The position numbers were made by a program, and so were the translations under genes. 64,000 bases of DNA from Sweltsa coloradensis (Eukaryota; Arthropoda; Insecta; Plecoptera; Chloroperlidae), in the NCBI GenBank assembly GCA_024449915.1, contig JAMZAV010001833.1, positions 1-64,000 of the forward strand. The letters run 5' to 3'. This document shows positions 22,364 through 32,639 of this stretch, piece after piece; positions within the stretch are counted from its first letter, which is position 1, and every line of letters begins with the position of its first letter. The notes beneath the pieces were generated by a model. It saw nothing but the letters and a program-made list of their open reading frames with translations. It was not told where the DNA came from and did not search any database.

Positions 22364-23435
22364 TTTTTATTTTGGAGTGTATAAATAATAACATTACATA
22401 TTATACCACCAGAACAAAATTACTATTTTTAGATTTTGCGCGTGGTAACAAAACGAGTTGTTTGTGATTTATCCAATAGACTAAATAAAGAAACGTCTAT
22501 AGAACCAATGATCCGGGTTCGAGCCCAAAACGAGGTATCTTCAATTCGAATTAAAAAATTATAATTTTTTTAGACCAATTCACAAAGATATACATTCGTT
22601 GGGACTATATTTTCACAAATGGTGTTTTCGGCGTGATCTAATTAATAAAAAATGGCCATTTAAACCCAAATACCATTTTGAACATGTTTCAAAACGAAAT
22701 ATGTATGATTTGATTTTGCTATGTACGTGTTCTCAAAATTCTCAATTTTAAAAAATTTATAACCTTTTTTGAAGAAACTTGCCACTTAAATGTATATACC
22801 TGTTACGTGTTATCAAATACGTTTTATAGGCTATGATTTTTTGTGGGGTTTTTGCATTGTTTAAAAATTTTACCTTATGCAATGAAAACCTTGCGAACAT
22901 AAATAACCCCCTGTCATAAAAATCGTTTTCGCCCGAGTGGCGCCAATTGCTGGGTGAAAAGGCCTAAAATCGTCCCCAAAAACATGCATTCGTAGTTCAG
23001 TAGTTTAGCTGGTAAATACCAAACGATTTTGTAAAAAAATATATTTTGAAGTTAAATTTGAAATTAGAAAACTTATTTGTTTTGTATTTTTCCATAAATT
23101 TTTTTGTATTTTTTATAAAGCTCTTTAAAATGAGGTAAATTTTCAAAATATTGACCAGTTTTTGCAATTTTTTATAAGACCATATTATATTTCAATTTCG
23201 AAAATCGACAAACATAAGTCCTAGTAAATTTTATCGGAAAGAATAAAAAAAAATTATGCCGAAAATGACCTTTGTGGCCGAGTTCTAACTGAATGCGGAC
23301 ACTGCATCGCACCGAATTATAAGCTACCCTGTGCAACCCAAGGGCCTTATACAAAACCATCATGTTGTTGTTCTCTGGAAGTTTCTAGATTTTAAAATAA
23401 TTAAAACAGTACCATTTCAGTCATCACCACTTTAA

Positions 23436-24562
23436 GGGCCCAACTCAAAACTTCTCGCGGTTTGTCCCGTGAATAGGGGGGTTTCACTCCCTGAAACTAA
23501 TGGCGAGCGCTGGGTCGTCGTCGGGGAACCCCTTCCCTTTGACTACCTCCCCGACGGCGACGACAAAGACAACACGGACGGACGATGACACAGACGGAGA
23601 CGACCACGACGTGGAGGAACCCCTGCCCTCCCCATATGCTTGTGGCTGGTTCTGACCAGCACAGGCCTAGGGCTCCCATAATACAAAACCCCAAAAACGG
23701 GACAACTATTTTAGGGGACCCAGTACGGGGGGTTTGGGGGGGCTGTGCCCCCCAACTACAGCGCCGCAGGCGAAAATTTTGAAAATAAGGTTTTTAGAGT
23801 GTGTTTGGTGCGTTCTAGGAAAAATAAGTGGTCTGAATGCGATAACAAATTAATGCATTTTTTTAGGAGTAAAAACTATAAAACTATTTTTTTTTAATTG
23901 GGTAGTGACGTATAGATCATGTTACAACCATTGAAATGCATCATTACGTTGCGTCACGTCACACATGAGAAATTGTCGAAATTGTTGGTCATTGCTCTTC
24001 TGAGTGGGGGGGGGGTCACGGCAAAAAGTGGGGATAATTCCTCCATCCCCCCCCCCCACCCTTCCTACGCGCCTATTCCTGAAAATGTTAACGTTGAAAC
24101 GAAAATTAGGAGATGTATGAAGTCACAAACTGTACACTCAACAATCCCTTCAATATTCTGTTACTTTTTCAAAAAAGGATAATCTGTCTATAGTTTATCG
24201 GTAATGACACTTCTTCTTATTGTTGCAGCCTGATCTACCTTGACTTCTTGTCTTTATAGTTCGTTTTTGGCGAGTGTGTTTACTGGCCATGGTCGGGTGA
24301 AGAGTTCATTGCAGGCGCGGCGATTCAAATGCTAGACCGTAAAAATAGCGCGGTCGTTCGCATTCTAAAAACGGGACAATTAGGCGCCCCTACAAGTAGC
24401 CGGACACCACCTCAAAAAGGACTGTCCCGGCTAAAACGGTACGAATGGGAGCCCTACACAGGCTGTCACCCTTGTCCCCCCCGTCATCCTTAGTCCCTCC
24501 CTTCGTCTCATTAGCCAAGTGCATAAATATGAGACGTAAAGCAATATCCAATCCAATCTACT
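23436..24562 (+). mobile_element. SINE-B copy split by a MITE
   Basis: The 5' part (23436-23667) and 3' part (24457-24562) together form one SINE-B with the usual order: CTTCTCGCGGTTTG head, GGCGACGACAAAGACAACAC middle, CCATATGCTTGTGGCTGGTT, then CACCCTTGTCCCCC and the common tail. The break lies exactly in the CACAGGCCTGTCC segment and is filled by the inverted-repeat element described next. Confidence 0.85.
23668..24456. mobile_element. hAT-like MITE inserted in SINE-B
   Basis: 789 bp bounded by perfect 12-bp inverted repeats TAGGGCTCCCAT / ATGGGAGCCCTA. It is flanked by an 8-bp target duplication, CACAGGCC (23660-23667) and CACAGGCT (24457-24464), one mismatch. TAGGG ends with 8-bp duplications are typical of hAT elements. 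Subterminal ACGGGACAA words occur near both ends. No transposase is encoded. Confidence 0.85.
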
Positions 24563-24565
24563 AGG

Positions 24566-25440
24566 CCTACACCATAGAACACCATAGACAAATGTGATAT
24601 TTGCGACAATAGTGTCGTCACGATGAGCCTCACTAAATAACTTGTCATATTTCTCAAACAAATTAATTACACACCTAAAAGCGCATGCGCTACTGACGTC
24701 AACGCATTTGAAAAACGTCAATGCACCTTGCGTGCAGCTTCGATATGACCTCGCCGCCCCGCACCTTTTGACTACTACCTGCAGGCACACACCACCAGAG
24801 CAGAGAGCCTTGCAGTCGGTCTGTTGTTCTTGTCCTAGGCGGACACACAGACAGTGCACAGAGTTAGCTTCTGTTGCTGCTGTATGTGTTTTGTGTTGCT
24901 TGTTCAAGCCTTTGCTTTGTCCTCGATCTCATTCATCATTCTGTTTCATCAGGAGGTTGTCTGTTCTGTCCAGACTGGAAGGTTTAGTTCTCTATTTATG
25001 CTGTCCTGCTTCGTCATCTCAGTGTTGTGCTCCGTCTGTTCCGTCCGTGCAGCCTGATGAATTGATGTTCAGAAAGTGCTACGTTCTGTCCAATGTCAGA
25101 TTAGAACCTTCACACGGTTTATGTGCAGTGCCTTTCCGCTCTTGTTAGGCCTCCACAGCACATGGCGTTGGCTTCAGTTTCTGGTGAATGTGTTCGGTTA
25201 GATGTCTGTTATCTTTAAGAGAATGCCTGTATCGTCCAGAAAGCAAGGTTTTGTTGCTATTCAGTAAAGTGTTTGTGATCCCAGTGTTCTTCTGTGTCTA
25301 TTCCGTCCGCACAGGTTGTGCAGTTTATGTTTGGTCGGTGTTAGCTTCTGTTTAGTGCGAGATTAGAGGCTAGACGCACTATAGTGATGGTGCTTGTTTC
25401 TGTGCTTTTTTTTTGTTGTATATAGTAATACATTTAATTT
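24566..25440 (+). repeat. Rep-A repeat, copy 5
   Basis: Signature AGTGTCGTCACGATGAGCC at about 24608, then GATATGACCTCGCCGCCCCG at 24741 and the internal GTCTGTTCTGTCCAGACTGG block. From about 25046 the sequence is repeated again after a SINE insertion (see 25607). Confidence 0.75.
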
Positions 25441-25606
25441 CAACTTGCAACCTTCTCGTGGTTTGGCCCGTGAAAAGTGGATTTTTACTCCCTGAAACTA
25501 ATGGCGACCTCTGGGTCGTAGTCGAGGAACTTTCCCCCCTTCCCTTGGACTACCTCCCCGACGGCCGACGACAGTGACAAATTGGACGATGACACGGATG
25601 ACACGT
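25441..25606 (+). mobile_element. SINE-B, 3'-truncated
   Basis: Head and middle of SINE-B (CAACTTGCAACCTTCTCGTG, CCCTGAAACTAATGGCGA, CCCCGACGGCCGACGAC), stopping inside the GATGACACGGA region without the tail. It separates two tandem pieces of Rep-A. Confidence 0.75.
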
Positions 25607-26000
25607 GCAGCCTGAGGAGTTTATGTTCAGAAAGAGCTACTACGTTCCATCCAATGTGAGATTAGAGCCTTGACACTTTTTATGTGCTGTGCTTTTTTCC
25701 GCTGTTAGTTCCGCTCTTTTTCGGCCTCCACATCACATGGCGTTAGATTCTGTTTCTGCTGAATGTGTTCAGTTAGATGTCAGTTATCTTGAAGAGAATG
25801 TCTGTTCCGTCCAGACTAAAAGGTTTTGTTGCTACTTAGTAAAAAATATGTGATCTCACTGTTGTTCTGTGTCTATTCCGTCCACACAGGTTGTGCAGTT
25901 TATGTTTGGTCGGTGTTTGCTTCTGTTCAGTGCGAGATTAGAGGCTTGACACACTATAGTGGTGCTGGGTTCTGTGCTGTGTTTTTGTTGTATAGTGTTA
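25607..26000 (+). repeat. Rep-A internal tandem unit
   Basis: Parallels 25046-25440: TGCAGCCTGA, TTCAGAAAG, GAGATTAGAGCC, CACATGGCGTT, GAGAATGTCTGTTCCGTCCA and GTGCAGTTTATGTTTGGTCG recur in the same order. This indicates an internal tandem duplication in this copy. Confidence 0.75.
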
Positions 26001-26084
26001 TAAATTTTATTTATAAAACTGGTTTAAATTACTATAGAGGATTATATAATCAAACACCTCTAGGATTTCATTTGCTAATGTCAT

Positions 26085-26537
26085 CAATATGGTTTTGAAA
26101 TATTTCAATACACTTACCATGCAACATTGATATGACCTCGCCGACCCGCACCTTTTGACCTCCATCTACATTTTCTACAGTGCACAGTGGCAGACTCACC
26201 TCCCATTCAGTCTGTTGTTCTTGTCGAATTCATCATCACCCTCTCATAGTCGGATATAAAAAGCTGAAGCCACCACATGTTTGGAGCCAATTCCTCTTTA
26301 ATGATTCTGAAAAGTTGAGCGTATGCTCACTCCGTCTTGTGTGACATACGGGCATACACCACTGGGAAGAGCTGAAATCAGAATGATATATTACTATTTT
26401 CAACTATTAATTACCCTTTAATTTTCCTTAAATTGTGTATCAATTACATACATACATCATTCTGTATAATCAAACGTATCGTTTTGTGTTACCCAGATGA
26501 ATCATTTTGGCTATATTAGTAATCTGGTTAGATCCTT
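26085..26537 (+). repeat. Rep-A repeat, copy 6 (5' of LINE insertion)
   Basis: GATATGACCTCGCCGACCCG at 26130, then a variant 3' part (GAATTCATCATC, TCTTGTGTGACATACGG, ATCGTTTTGTGTTACCCAG) that matches copy 8 at 42300-42850. It is interrupted by LINE-A; about 27952-27990 resumes the same sequence after the insertion. Confidence 0.75.
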
Positions 26538-26552
26538 CTCGAGCAGCCTTCC
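26538..26552. repeat. Target-site duplication, left
   Basis: CTCGAGCAGCCTTCC, repeated exactly at 27937-27951 on the other side of the LINE-A insertion. The undisrupted site is recognisable at 42860 in Rep-A copy 8. Confidence 0.85.
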
Positions 26553-27936
26553 GTCACTTCGATACCAAACCTTTGGCGACCCTTCCTGTCGGATTACGTT
26601 GTAGACATCTTTTTAGAATTTTAAATTTTAATGTACCCAATCTATTGAGTTTCGTTTTGAGCCGAAACCCTCCATGGCTACTTCCGGAACCTGAAATTTG
26701 TTTTGACCTTTGCCGATATAATAAGTCCACAACATCAGATGTAATTTTCAAAACTAGTTTTCAAGCCTTTTGTCACGAATACCATACCTTTAAATTCATT
26801 TTCACTGATGGATCTAAAACCGGCTCGAAGGTTGGTTGCGCTTACTATTGTGGCGGCAGTGGTGTTGGTTTCAGACTTCATGACATGTGTTCTGTTTTTA
26901 CTGCTGAAATGTATGCCATACAAGAAGCTTTGAGATATATTATGAAACAAAGATGCGGAAGCTTCATGGTATGTTCAGATAGTTTAAGAGCACTTCAGGC
27001 ACTCCACGTCATGTTCTCTACTCACCATTTAGTAATTGACATTCAGTTCTTCATGGAGAAACTTCATGCGAGAGGCTACAAAATCATGTTCTGCTGGGTC
27101 ACTAGTCATGTAGGTATCTCTGGCAACGAGGAGGCTGACTTGGCAGCCAAGGCTGCAACGCAAAAAGCATCAACTGATTTTGACCTCGTACCTGTTCCTG
27201 ATGTCCACAGTGGGTTCAAGAACCATATGTTGAAACTAGGTCAGGATTGTTGGAATGCTTTGCAGAATAATAAACTGCGCCGTGTGATGCCCTGTCTTTC
27301 ACTGAAAGTACGACCCCCTTCTTCCATACTTTCTCGTCGTGAGGAGGTTGTATTGGCGCGAGTACGAATAGGGCACACCCACCTCACCCATGCCTATCTT
27401 TTTACCATAGATAAGATTGCTCCGATTGCGACACTGTGATGTGTTGCTATCCGTTCATCATTTGTTGACTGACTGCTCTAAGTATGATGGTTTGAGACTC
27501 CAATTAAATTTTAATCTATCATATGAAGAACTTTTGTCTTATGAAAACAGTGAAAAACTTGTCAGATTTCTAAACCTTAGCAATCTGATCGACAAAATAT
27601 GACAGTTCATATAAAAATAAAAAAATCCATGAAGCATGTTGACTTGCTATTCATTATGACGACGTTGGCAACGGTTTCCTGATAATGATTATGATTATGA
27701 TTTGGTAATTTGACATTTTCTACATATGACAACTTTAGCATGTATACCTTTTCCCGATTTGGCTGTCTACAAATATATCGACCTTGGCAATTCTTTTTAT
27801 GACAATGATATGAAAAACACATTTAACCTTATTAACCATATTTTACATTCATACATAGTTAACTAAATATCTTGGAGGCGCGAATAATCTTTGCCGTTGA
27901 AGCGCCCTAAAACTACTAATACTAATAATACTAATA
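26553..27936 (+). mobile_element. LINE-A, 5'-truncated jockey-type copy with RNase H
   Basis: A plus-strand frame to 27436 encodes an RNase H domain: FIFTDGSK with the first Asp, TAEMYAIQEAL with the Glu, MVCSDSLRALQAL with the second Asp, and WVTSHVGISGNEEADLAAKA with the C-terminal Asp. Thus all four catalytic acidic positions are visible. It is followed by SRREEVVLARVRIGHTHLTH and, after a frame change near 27420, a CxxC...HH...C zinc-knuckle-like end. This order is that of jockey/I-group LINE polyproteins. The endonuclease and reverse transcriptase are missing. The 3' end is an ACTAATACT run, and a 15-bp target duplication flanks the insertion. Remaining ORF length is about 310 codons. 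Confidence 0.85.
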
Positions 27937-27951
27937 CTCGAGCAGCCTTCC
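27937..27951. repeat. Target-site duplication, right
   Basis: Exact copy of 26538-26552, directly after the ACTAATACT tail of LINE-A. Together they mark target-primed insertion. Confidence 0.85.
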
Positions 27952-27989
27952 AAGCTCACGGATTTTCTGCGCGATGTATGAAAATGTAA

Positions 27990-29724
27990 AATTTTTACAG
28001 TGGGCCCACCTGGGGTAAGTACATCTCGTACTTATCAAAGATAAGCTTGGTGTCGGGGCTGCCCCACACATCTATGAAACAAGTTAAAAATATTAATTTG
28101 TGCCAAGTGCAAAATATAAGCATATTAGGTATACTGGTAGTTCATGCTTGTGAGATGAGAGCAGGCCTAGAGAAAAAAGATGTTTCCCCTGTGGGGGGCA
28201 TCAACTTGACAGCCTCCCACGGCATTTTACTAATGATTCGTCAATCAAAATGTCTTGGTTAGGAGTGTACACATTATTGAAGGAATTGAGAAGAGGTATA
28301 ATAAGAGGCATAACTTTTTCAGTCGATCTTCTGGATCGGCTGTAGCATTTGAAAATGCAGTACTTAACTTATTTTAATAATCTTTTTCTGGGCATGGTAT
28401 TTCGAAATACAGGAGTGTCAATCGACGTGATAGTACTCCAGTACGAGTGATTGGTTGTTTTCCGCACAGCGCCCATTAGTATGACTTAAAGCAATGTATA
28501 TTCTAAACTCTTCTACAGTAGTTGATAAAGTTTTCGATAGTATTTCAGTTGCATACCTGTTAGTTTCATCCACGATATGCCGGCATAACTCATCGGTAAA
28601 GTATGTGTGGAATATGTCTGTCTTATGATTGACTCATGGAAGCGCAGTAAAAGGATGCCGTACTCCAATGTTATTTAGGTTATTCATCCAAACCCAATCA
28701 GAAACTTAGGTCTAGCTGCACGTCTCGCCTACCCGCTGGTTAGGCCATAACACCTGGTGTAGGCCTCACGAACATCATTATCTCCACTATAAATGTCACT
28801 TTTACATTGTCACTATCGTTTATTTGTCACTAAAACCATTGGCAATAAGCCAAATTGACATCACCACTGTCGTCACTGTCACTCCCGAATCCATCCGAAC
28901 CTCCACTGTCTATCCACTGAAATCACTACCAATCGCATGCAAATGAAGTACATCGTCACTAGCATCAGATTCAAATGCATCATCAATATCACCTTCTTCG
29001 CCTACATAACAACCCTCATGGCCAGACGACAACAAAGGATCATAAATATCGGTTTTCAGTTAGCCTCGCGCGTGTTACAGTTTCGTTTAGAAGCCATCTT
29101 TACTTCAAACAATCAACAAGTGGAAGTGTGTATGTAACAGCACAAGTCTGGAGTAAAATTTAAAAAGATACCAGGCAGGAACACTTAATTAGCTCCTCTG
29201 GACTACTTATAAATGGGGAATAGTAAACAACCACACTCCGCCCCCTTTCTACAACTCAATAGCTGATCTAGCACAAACTCGGCTGTTAGTGTCACGCTGC
29301 ACATGGAGTGGGGCAAATACTACGCGACAATCTCTCTCTCTCTCCTCTCTTGCTGCGGACAAGTTTTATCACCACCTCTCACACGTGCTTGCAGGGCATC
29401 AGCCAACAGCTGATATGGTGTTGTAGCCTATTAGTACAGTTTCAAAATATTGTTTTGTGTTATAAGGATTAATGGAAATTCGAAAGCACTCAACGTCGAC
29501 AAAATAACAAGTGAAGTAGGCTTACATGTTAGTATTGATTGATGATGGCTTGGGAACGAAATCATTTGAGTTTATTCCTCCTTCCTCCCCCTTCCTTTCT
29601 TGTTCCTGTTGTTATCACGAAAGTAATAACCTTTTTAATATGCCATAATACAAAAGAAACATGTTTGGTGTTAATAATGCAAAGCTCAACATTTCAATGA
29701 GCCTAGCCAAATTTAATTCATTTG
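27990..29724. other. Unassigned sequence
   Basis: No recognised gene. Contains short open frames (e.g. 28047-28262 plus) of no known family and a TC-rich run near 29332-29350. The segment at 28780-28920 is rich in CACTGTC/TCACTA words. No repeat borders found. Confidence 0.4.
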
Positions 29725-29759
29725 TCAATATTTTTTATGGTCAAATGTAAATGACTCGC

Positions 29760-30039
29760 AATGTACGCGTACTAAAGAGGAGAGAATGATATTCCCTCCC
29801 GCTGCTGCTATTGATTCATTTCGGTTCCCCTCAAAATTCCGTGAAGAAAATGGAGATTGTCCACTCGTTTGACTGTCAACCGCGAGCGCTCCTTTGACAC
29901 TATACCACCAGCTGTGTAAAAACCTTCCACACGGTACACTCGTTGCCGTACAACATAGATAGCGTCGCGCTACTTGCGCAATGTTGGAAATTGCCGAGCA
30001 TTGCTTCCCATCATGTGATCGGATTACACTCGATATCAA
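29760..30039 (-). pseudogene. hAT transposase C-terminal dimerisation fragment
   Basis: The minus-strand frame reads AQVARRYLCCTATSVPCGRF, matching the hAT C-terminal signature (LA..yL...aTSVpsER.FS..G). After the PCGR the frame shifts, since the FS..G part appears only approximately. The central domain of a similar hAT protein lies at 31035-31476 on the same strand, so both may come from one insertion split by the MITE at 30446-30955 and by a SINE tail. Confidence 0.65.
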
Positions 30040-30130
30040 TTATCAACTGACGCGTCTTTGAACTCTCTGTAGGCTCGCAGTTACTTGGCTGCAACCCTGT
30101 CGACCGGCACAATGTATTCCGTGTATTTTC

Positions 30131-30190
30131 TTCGTCGTGATTAGCCAAGTTGCATAAATATGAGACGTTTAAGCAATATCCAATCAATCA
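30131..30190 (+). mobile_element. Stand-alone SINE tail
   Basis: GATTAGCCAAGTTGCATAAA and TATGAGACG, then AAGCAATATCCAATCAATC, without any SINE body. This is an extremely 5'-truncated copy of the shared 3' tail. Confidence 0.8.
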
Positions 30191-30445
30191 CTACCTTTTA
30201 CAAGAAGTGTTTTTTTTGCAACCGTCCATTGCCTTGCTGTTAGACTTTTTAGTCAGTTTTGTTATAATTATTGTTTAGGCAACTGACCCAGTGTAGTATT
30301 CCTCCCACCTAGGACGATTGTGGCATTCGTCAAATGGGAAAGGAAGTTTGTCAACTTTTCAATTTTTTAAAACTACCATCGGAATAATTTGCATGCGGTC
30401 CCATTTGGGGTCTTCTAGCAGCACAGTGTTAATGGCAGCCGTATT

Positions 30446-30955
30446 CAGTGGCGGAACTAGGCGCCCGCAGGGGCCGCAACTGCGGGCGGGCCCAGGCGCG
30501 TTTAGAGGCCCCGTAAAAAATAGCAGAAATAAACAATATTTCACCCGGTTTGGAAAATATTGTATTTAATTTTCGTTGCTAAAATGACAGTTTTGTGAAT
30601 CGAGCGGTTTGAGGGTGAAATGGAGCGGATATTTAATAACTTTTATCGTCCACAACTCAGCAACAACACACAAAAACTACATTTTTTTGGTATTACATTC
30701 AGGCCGCTTCTTTATTGTAAAACGCACCAAACGCATTCTTAAAACCTGATTGACAAAATTTTCACCTACGGCGCTATTGTTCCTCCGTACTTGGTCCTTA
30801 TATAAAACCACCGGGATATTATATAGCCCCCCCCCCCCCCCCCCCCCCGGAATGAGAAGCCTGAATGCAACACTGAGTCTTTGTTTGTGTGTATCTGTTA
30901 GGGAGGCCCCCGTAGAAATTTTGCGGTCGAGCCCATGAAACGAAGTCCGCCACTG
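30446..30955. mobile_element. hAT-type MITE (CAGTGGCGGA ends)
   Basis: 510 bp with inverted ends CAGTGGCGGA / TCCGCCACTG. The left subterminal region is GC-rich (GGCGCCCGCAGGGGCCGCAA) and a poly-C run occurs near 30826-30848. CAGTG ends are typical of hAT elements. The flanks GCCGTATT (left) and GCCCTATT (four bases beyond the right end) could be a decayed 8-bp duplication, but the offset makes this uncertain. It lies inside hAT-coding remnants. Confidence 0.7.
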
Positions 30956-31034
30956 CATGGCCCTATTAGTTGTCAGTGACATTAGCATTAGCATGTCCTA
31001 GGTCGAGTTCCACCTCGTCACATCTTGAATTACT

Positions 31035-31476
31035 TTATTCGTGGGTAAGTTTACACCTTCTTGACCCTGTCGTAGGGCTTCCGTGACAAGAGAGCAGTTT
31101 TTGGAAATGTCCCATAACTTTGCGACTCTTTGATATTAGCGCATCAACACCATTTCGTTTCATATCCAGGCCTTTCTTGATGCTTACTTGAAGTGCATGT
31201 GCTTTGCAACAAATACGGGGTGGCAGTGGCACGAATTTCGTAGACAATTGCCTCAACGCCTTTTGCAATATTGTCTGTCACATAGGCTGCAATCTTCTCC
31301 TCAATCACACTGTATACATACTGACTGTAGTGCGCCCGGCCACGACATACTCTGGTATAAAAGCACGACGCATGAATCAATGCGCTTCATCAGAAGTTCG
31401 ACGACGCTTACCGCTGGCGTCAAATTCACTTGTTGCGTGACGTGCAAACTGTCTTGGGTGCCATCAACAAATCAAC
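31035..31476 (-). pseudogene. hAT (ZBED-like) transposase central fragment
   Basis: The minus strand encodes VTDNIAKGVEAIVYEI, then (in another frame) CCKAHALQVSIKKGLDM and VDALISKSRKVMGHFQK. This is the ZBED-type pattern TDNAxN..., C.aH.LqL.v..gL, ...i.k.r.iv.hF. At least two frame changes and stops. A SINE-B is inserted on its upstream side at 31489. Confidence 0.65.
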
Positions 31477-31488
31477 AACAATCGGCGA

Positions 31489-31791
31489 GGGCCTCCAAAT
31501 TCCAACTCGACACCTTCTCGCGGTTTGTCCCGTGAATAGGGGAGTTTCACTCCCTGAAACTAATGGCGAGCTCTGGGTCGTCGTCGGGGAACCCCTTCCC
31601 TTTGACTACCTCCCCGACGGCGACGACAAAGACAACACGGACGGATGATGACACAGACGGAGGTGAGTGGCTGGTTCTGACGAGCACAGGCCTGTCCACC
31701 CCTTGTCCCCCCGCGTCATCCCTTACGTCCCTCCCTTCGTCTCGATTAGCCAAGTTGCATAAATATGAGACATAAAGCAATATCCAATCCA
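31489..31791 (+). mobile_element. SINE-B with 12-bp target duplication
   Basis: Flanked by AACAATCGGCGA at 31477-31488 and 31792-31803, defining exact borders: it starts GGGCCTCCAAATTCCAACTC and ends GCAATATCCAATCC. Internal order is head, GACGACAAAGACAACACGGA, GGTGAGTGGCTGGTTCTGAC (with a deletion of the GACCACGACGTGG part), CACCCCTTGTCCCCC and the common tail. It has no coding role and its pol III boxes are not obvious. Confidence 0.9.
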
Positions 31792-31803
31792 AACAATCGG
31801 CGA

Positions 31804-32034
31804 CAAACCAAGGGGGGGTGCTTTAGAGACAGTGACCGGAGCCAGAACAATGCCGTCCGGCGATGGGTCATTGACCAGCACAAGAATAGCGGAGGCCGGC
31901 CGTGGGATAATGAAGGCTGGCACACCAATATTGTCCATGTTCAGCGTCACGGCGCCAGATCCAGTCACGTTACCGCTAGGAGGTACACCCTGAGCCGCTG
32001 TGTGGCGTAGCGCGCGACCACGCAAAGGCGTACC
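31804..32034 (-). other. Unidentified coding-like stretch
   Basis: The minus strand reads coherently for about 75 residues, including GSGAVTLNMDNIGVPAFI and ASAILVLVNDPSPDGIVL. I do not recognise it. It directly adjoins the SINE-B insertion that separates it from the hAT fragment at 31035-31476, so it might or might not belong to the same element. Confidence 0.3.
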
Positions 32035-32345
32035 CACCACGGGCAATAATGGCAACCCAGCAAACATTTTTGCGGTGTCCCGTATGTTTCCCAAAGTCTG
32101 GCCCATAATGCCGCTAGTGCGGGACCCGTACAAGCAGCCCGTGCGGGTTCCGTACGGAAGTGTCCTACGGGCCAAGATTGGGTCCCGTACATCCCGCACT
32201 CGTCCCAGTGTGACCCGAAGTCGTCTCAAATGTTTCTCGCGCGCTCATGCCCGCGACCTACCCTTGATGGTCCCGGACGGGTCCCATAGAGTCTGCCCGC
32301 TAGTTTCCCATACGGGTCCCGCACGTGTCCCGCACTTGTACCAGT
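32035..32345. repeat. GTCCCGTAC-rich quasi-palindromic repeat
   Basis: Many overlapping variants of GGGACCCGTAC, TTCCGTACGGAAG, GGTCCCGTAC and CCATACGGGTCCCGCACG occur in both orientations. There is no fixed period. The open frames that cross it are by-products of the repeat. It may be the body of a DNA element; no termini found. Confidence 0.6.
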
Positions 32346-32548
32346 GTTTCCTGTGCATTGCTTCTAGCGCCATCTAGTAGACACTCAAAGAACTCGAACA
32401 GATATTACGAGCAAAAATTTTAAGATTGAATTATTTATTATGCAATGCTTCTTTGTCAATTTATACATTTAATGTGAAGGGGAACAAGTACATTGATTAT
32501 AGACAAGAATTATTAGACATGTAAATTTTATTTAAAAGCAATGCAATG

Positions 32549-32592
32549 CCTTCTTCCGGAGTCAGACGCTCTATCCACTCGGCTACAGCACC
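32549..32592 (-). tRNA. tRNA 5'-half fragment
   Basis: On the minus strand: TGTAGCCGAGTGGATAGAGC (A-box-like D arm) then GTCTGACTCCGGAAGAAGG (anticodon arm). The T arm and 3' acceptor are absent, being replaced by unrelated AT-rich DNA. Likely a retroposed or truncated tRNA-derived piece. Confidence 0.55.
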
Positions 32593-32639
32593 TATACCGT
32601 TTACCTATAATCGGAATAAAGTTTTTGCGAAAATTTCTC

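Noticed and set aside
31723..32229. 168-codon minus-strand frame as one protein
   Set aside because: It runs through the SINE-B tail, an unidentified stretch and the GTCCCGTAC repeat, so it is not a single gene.
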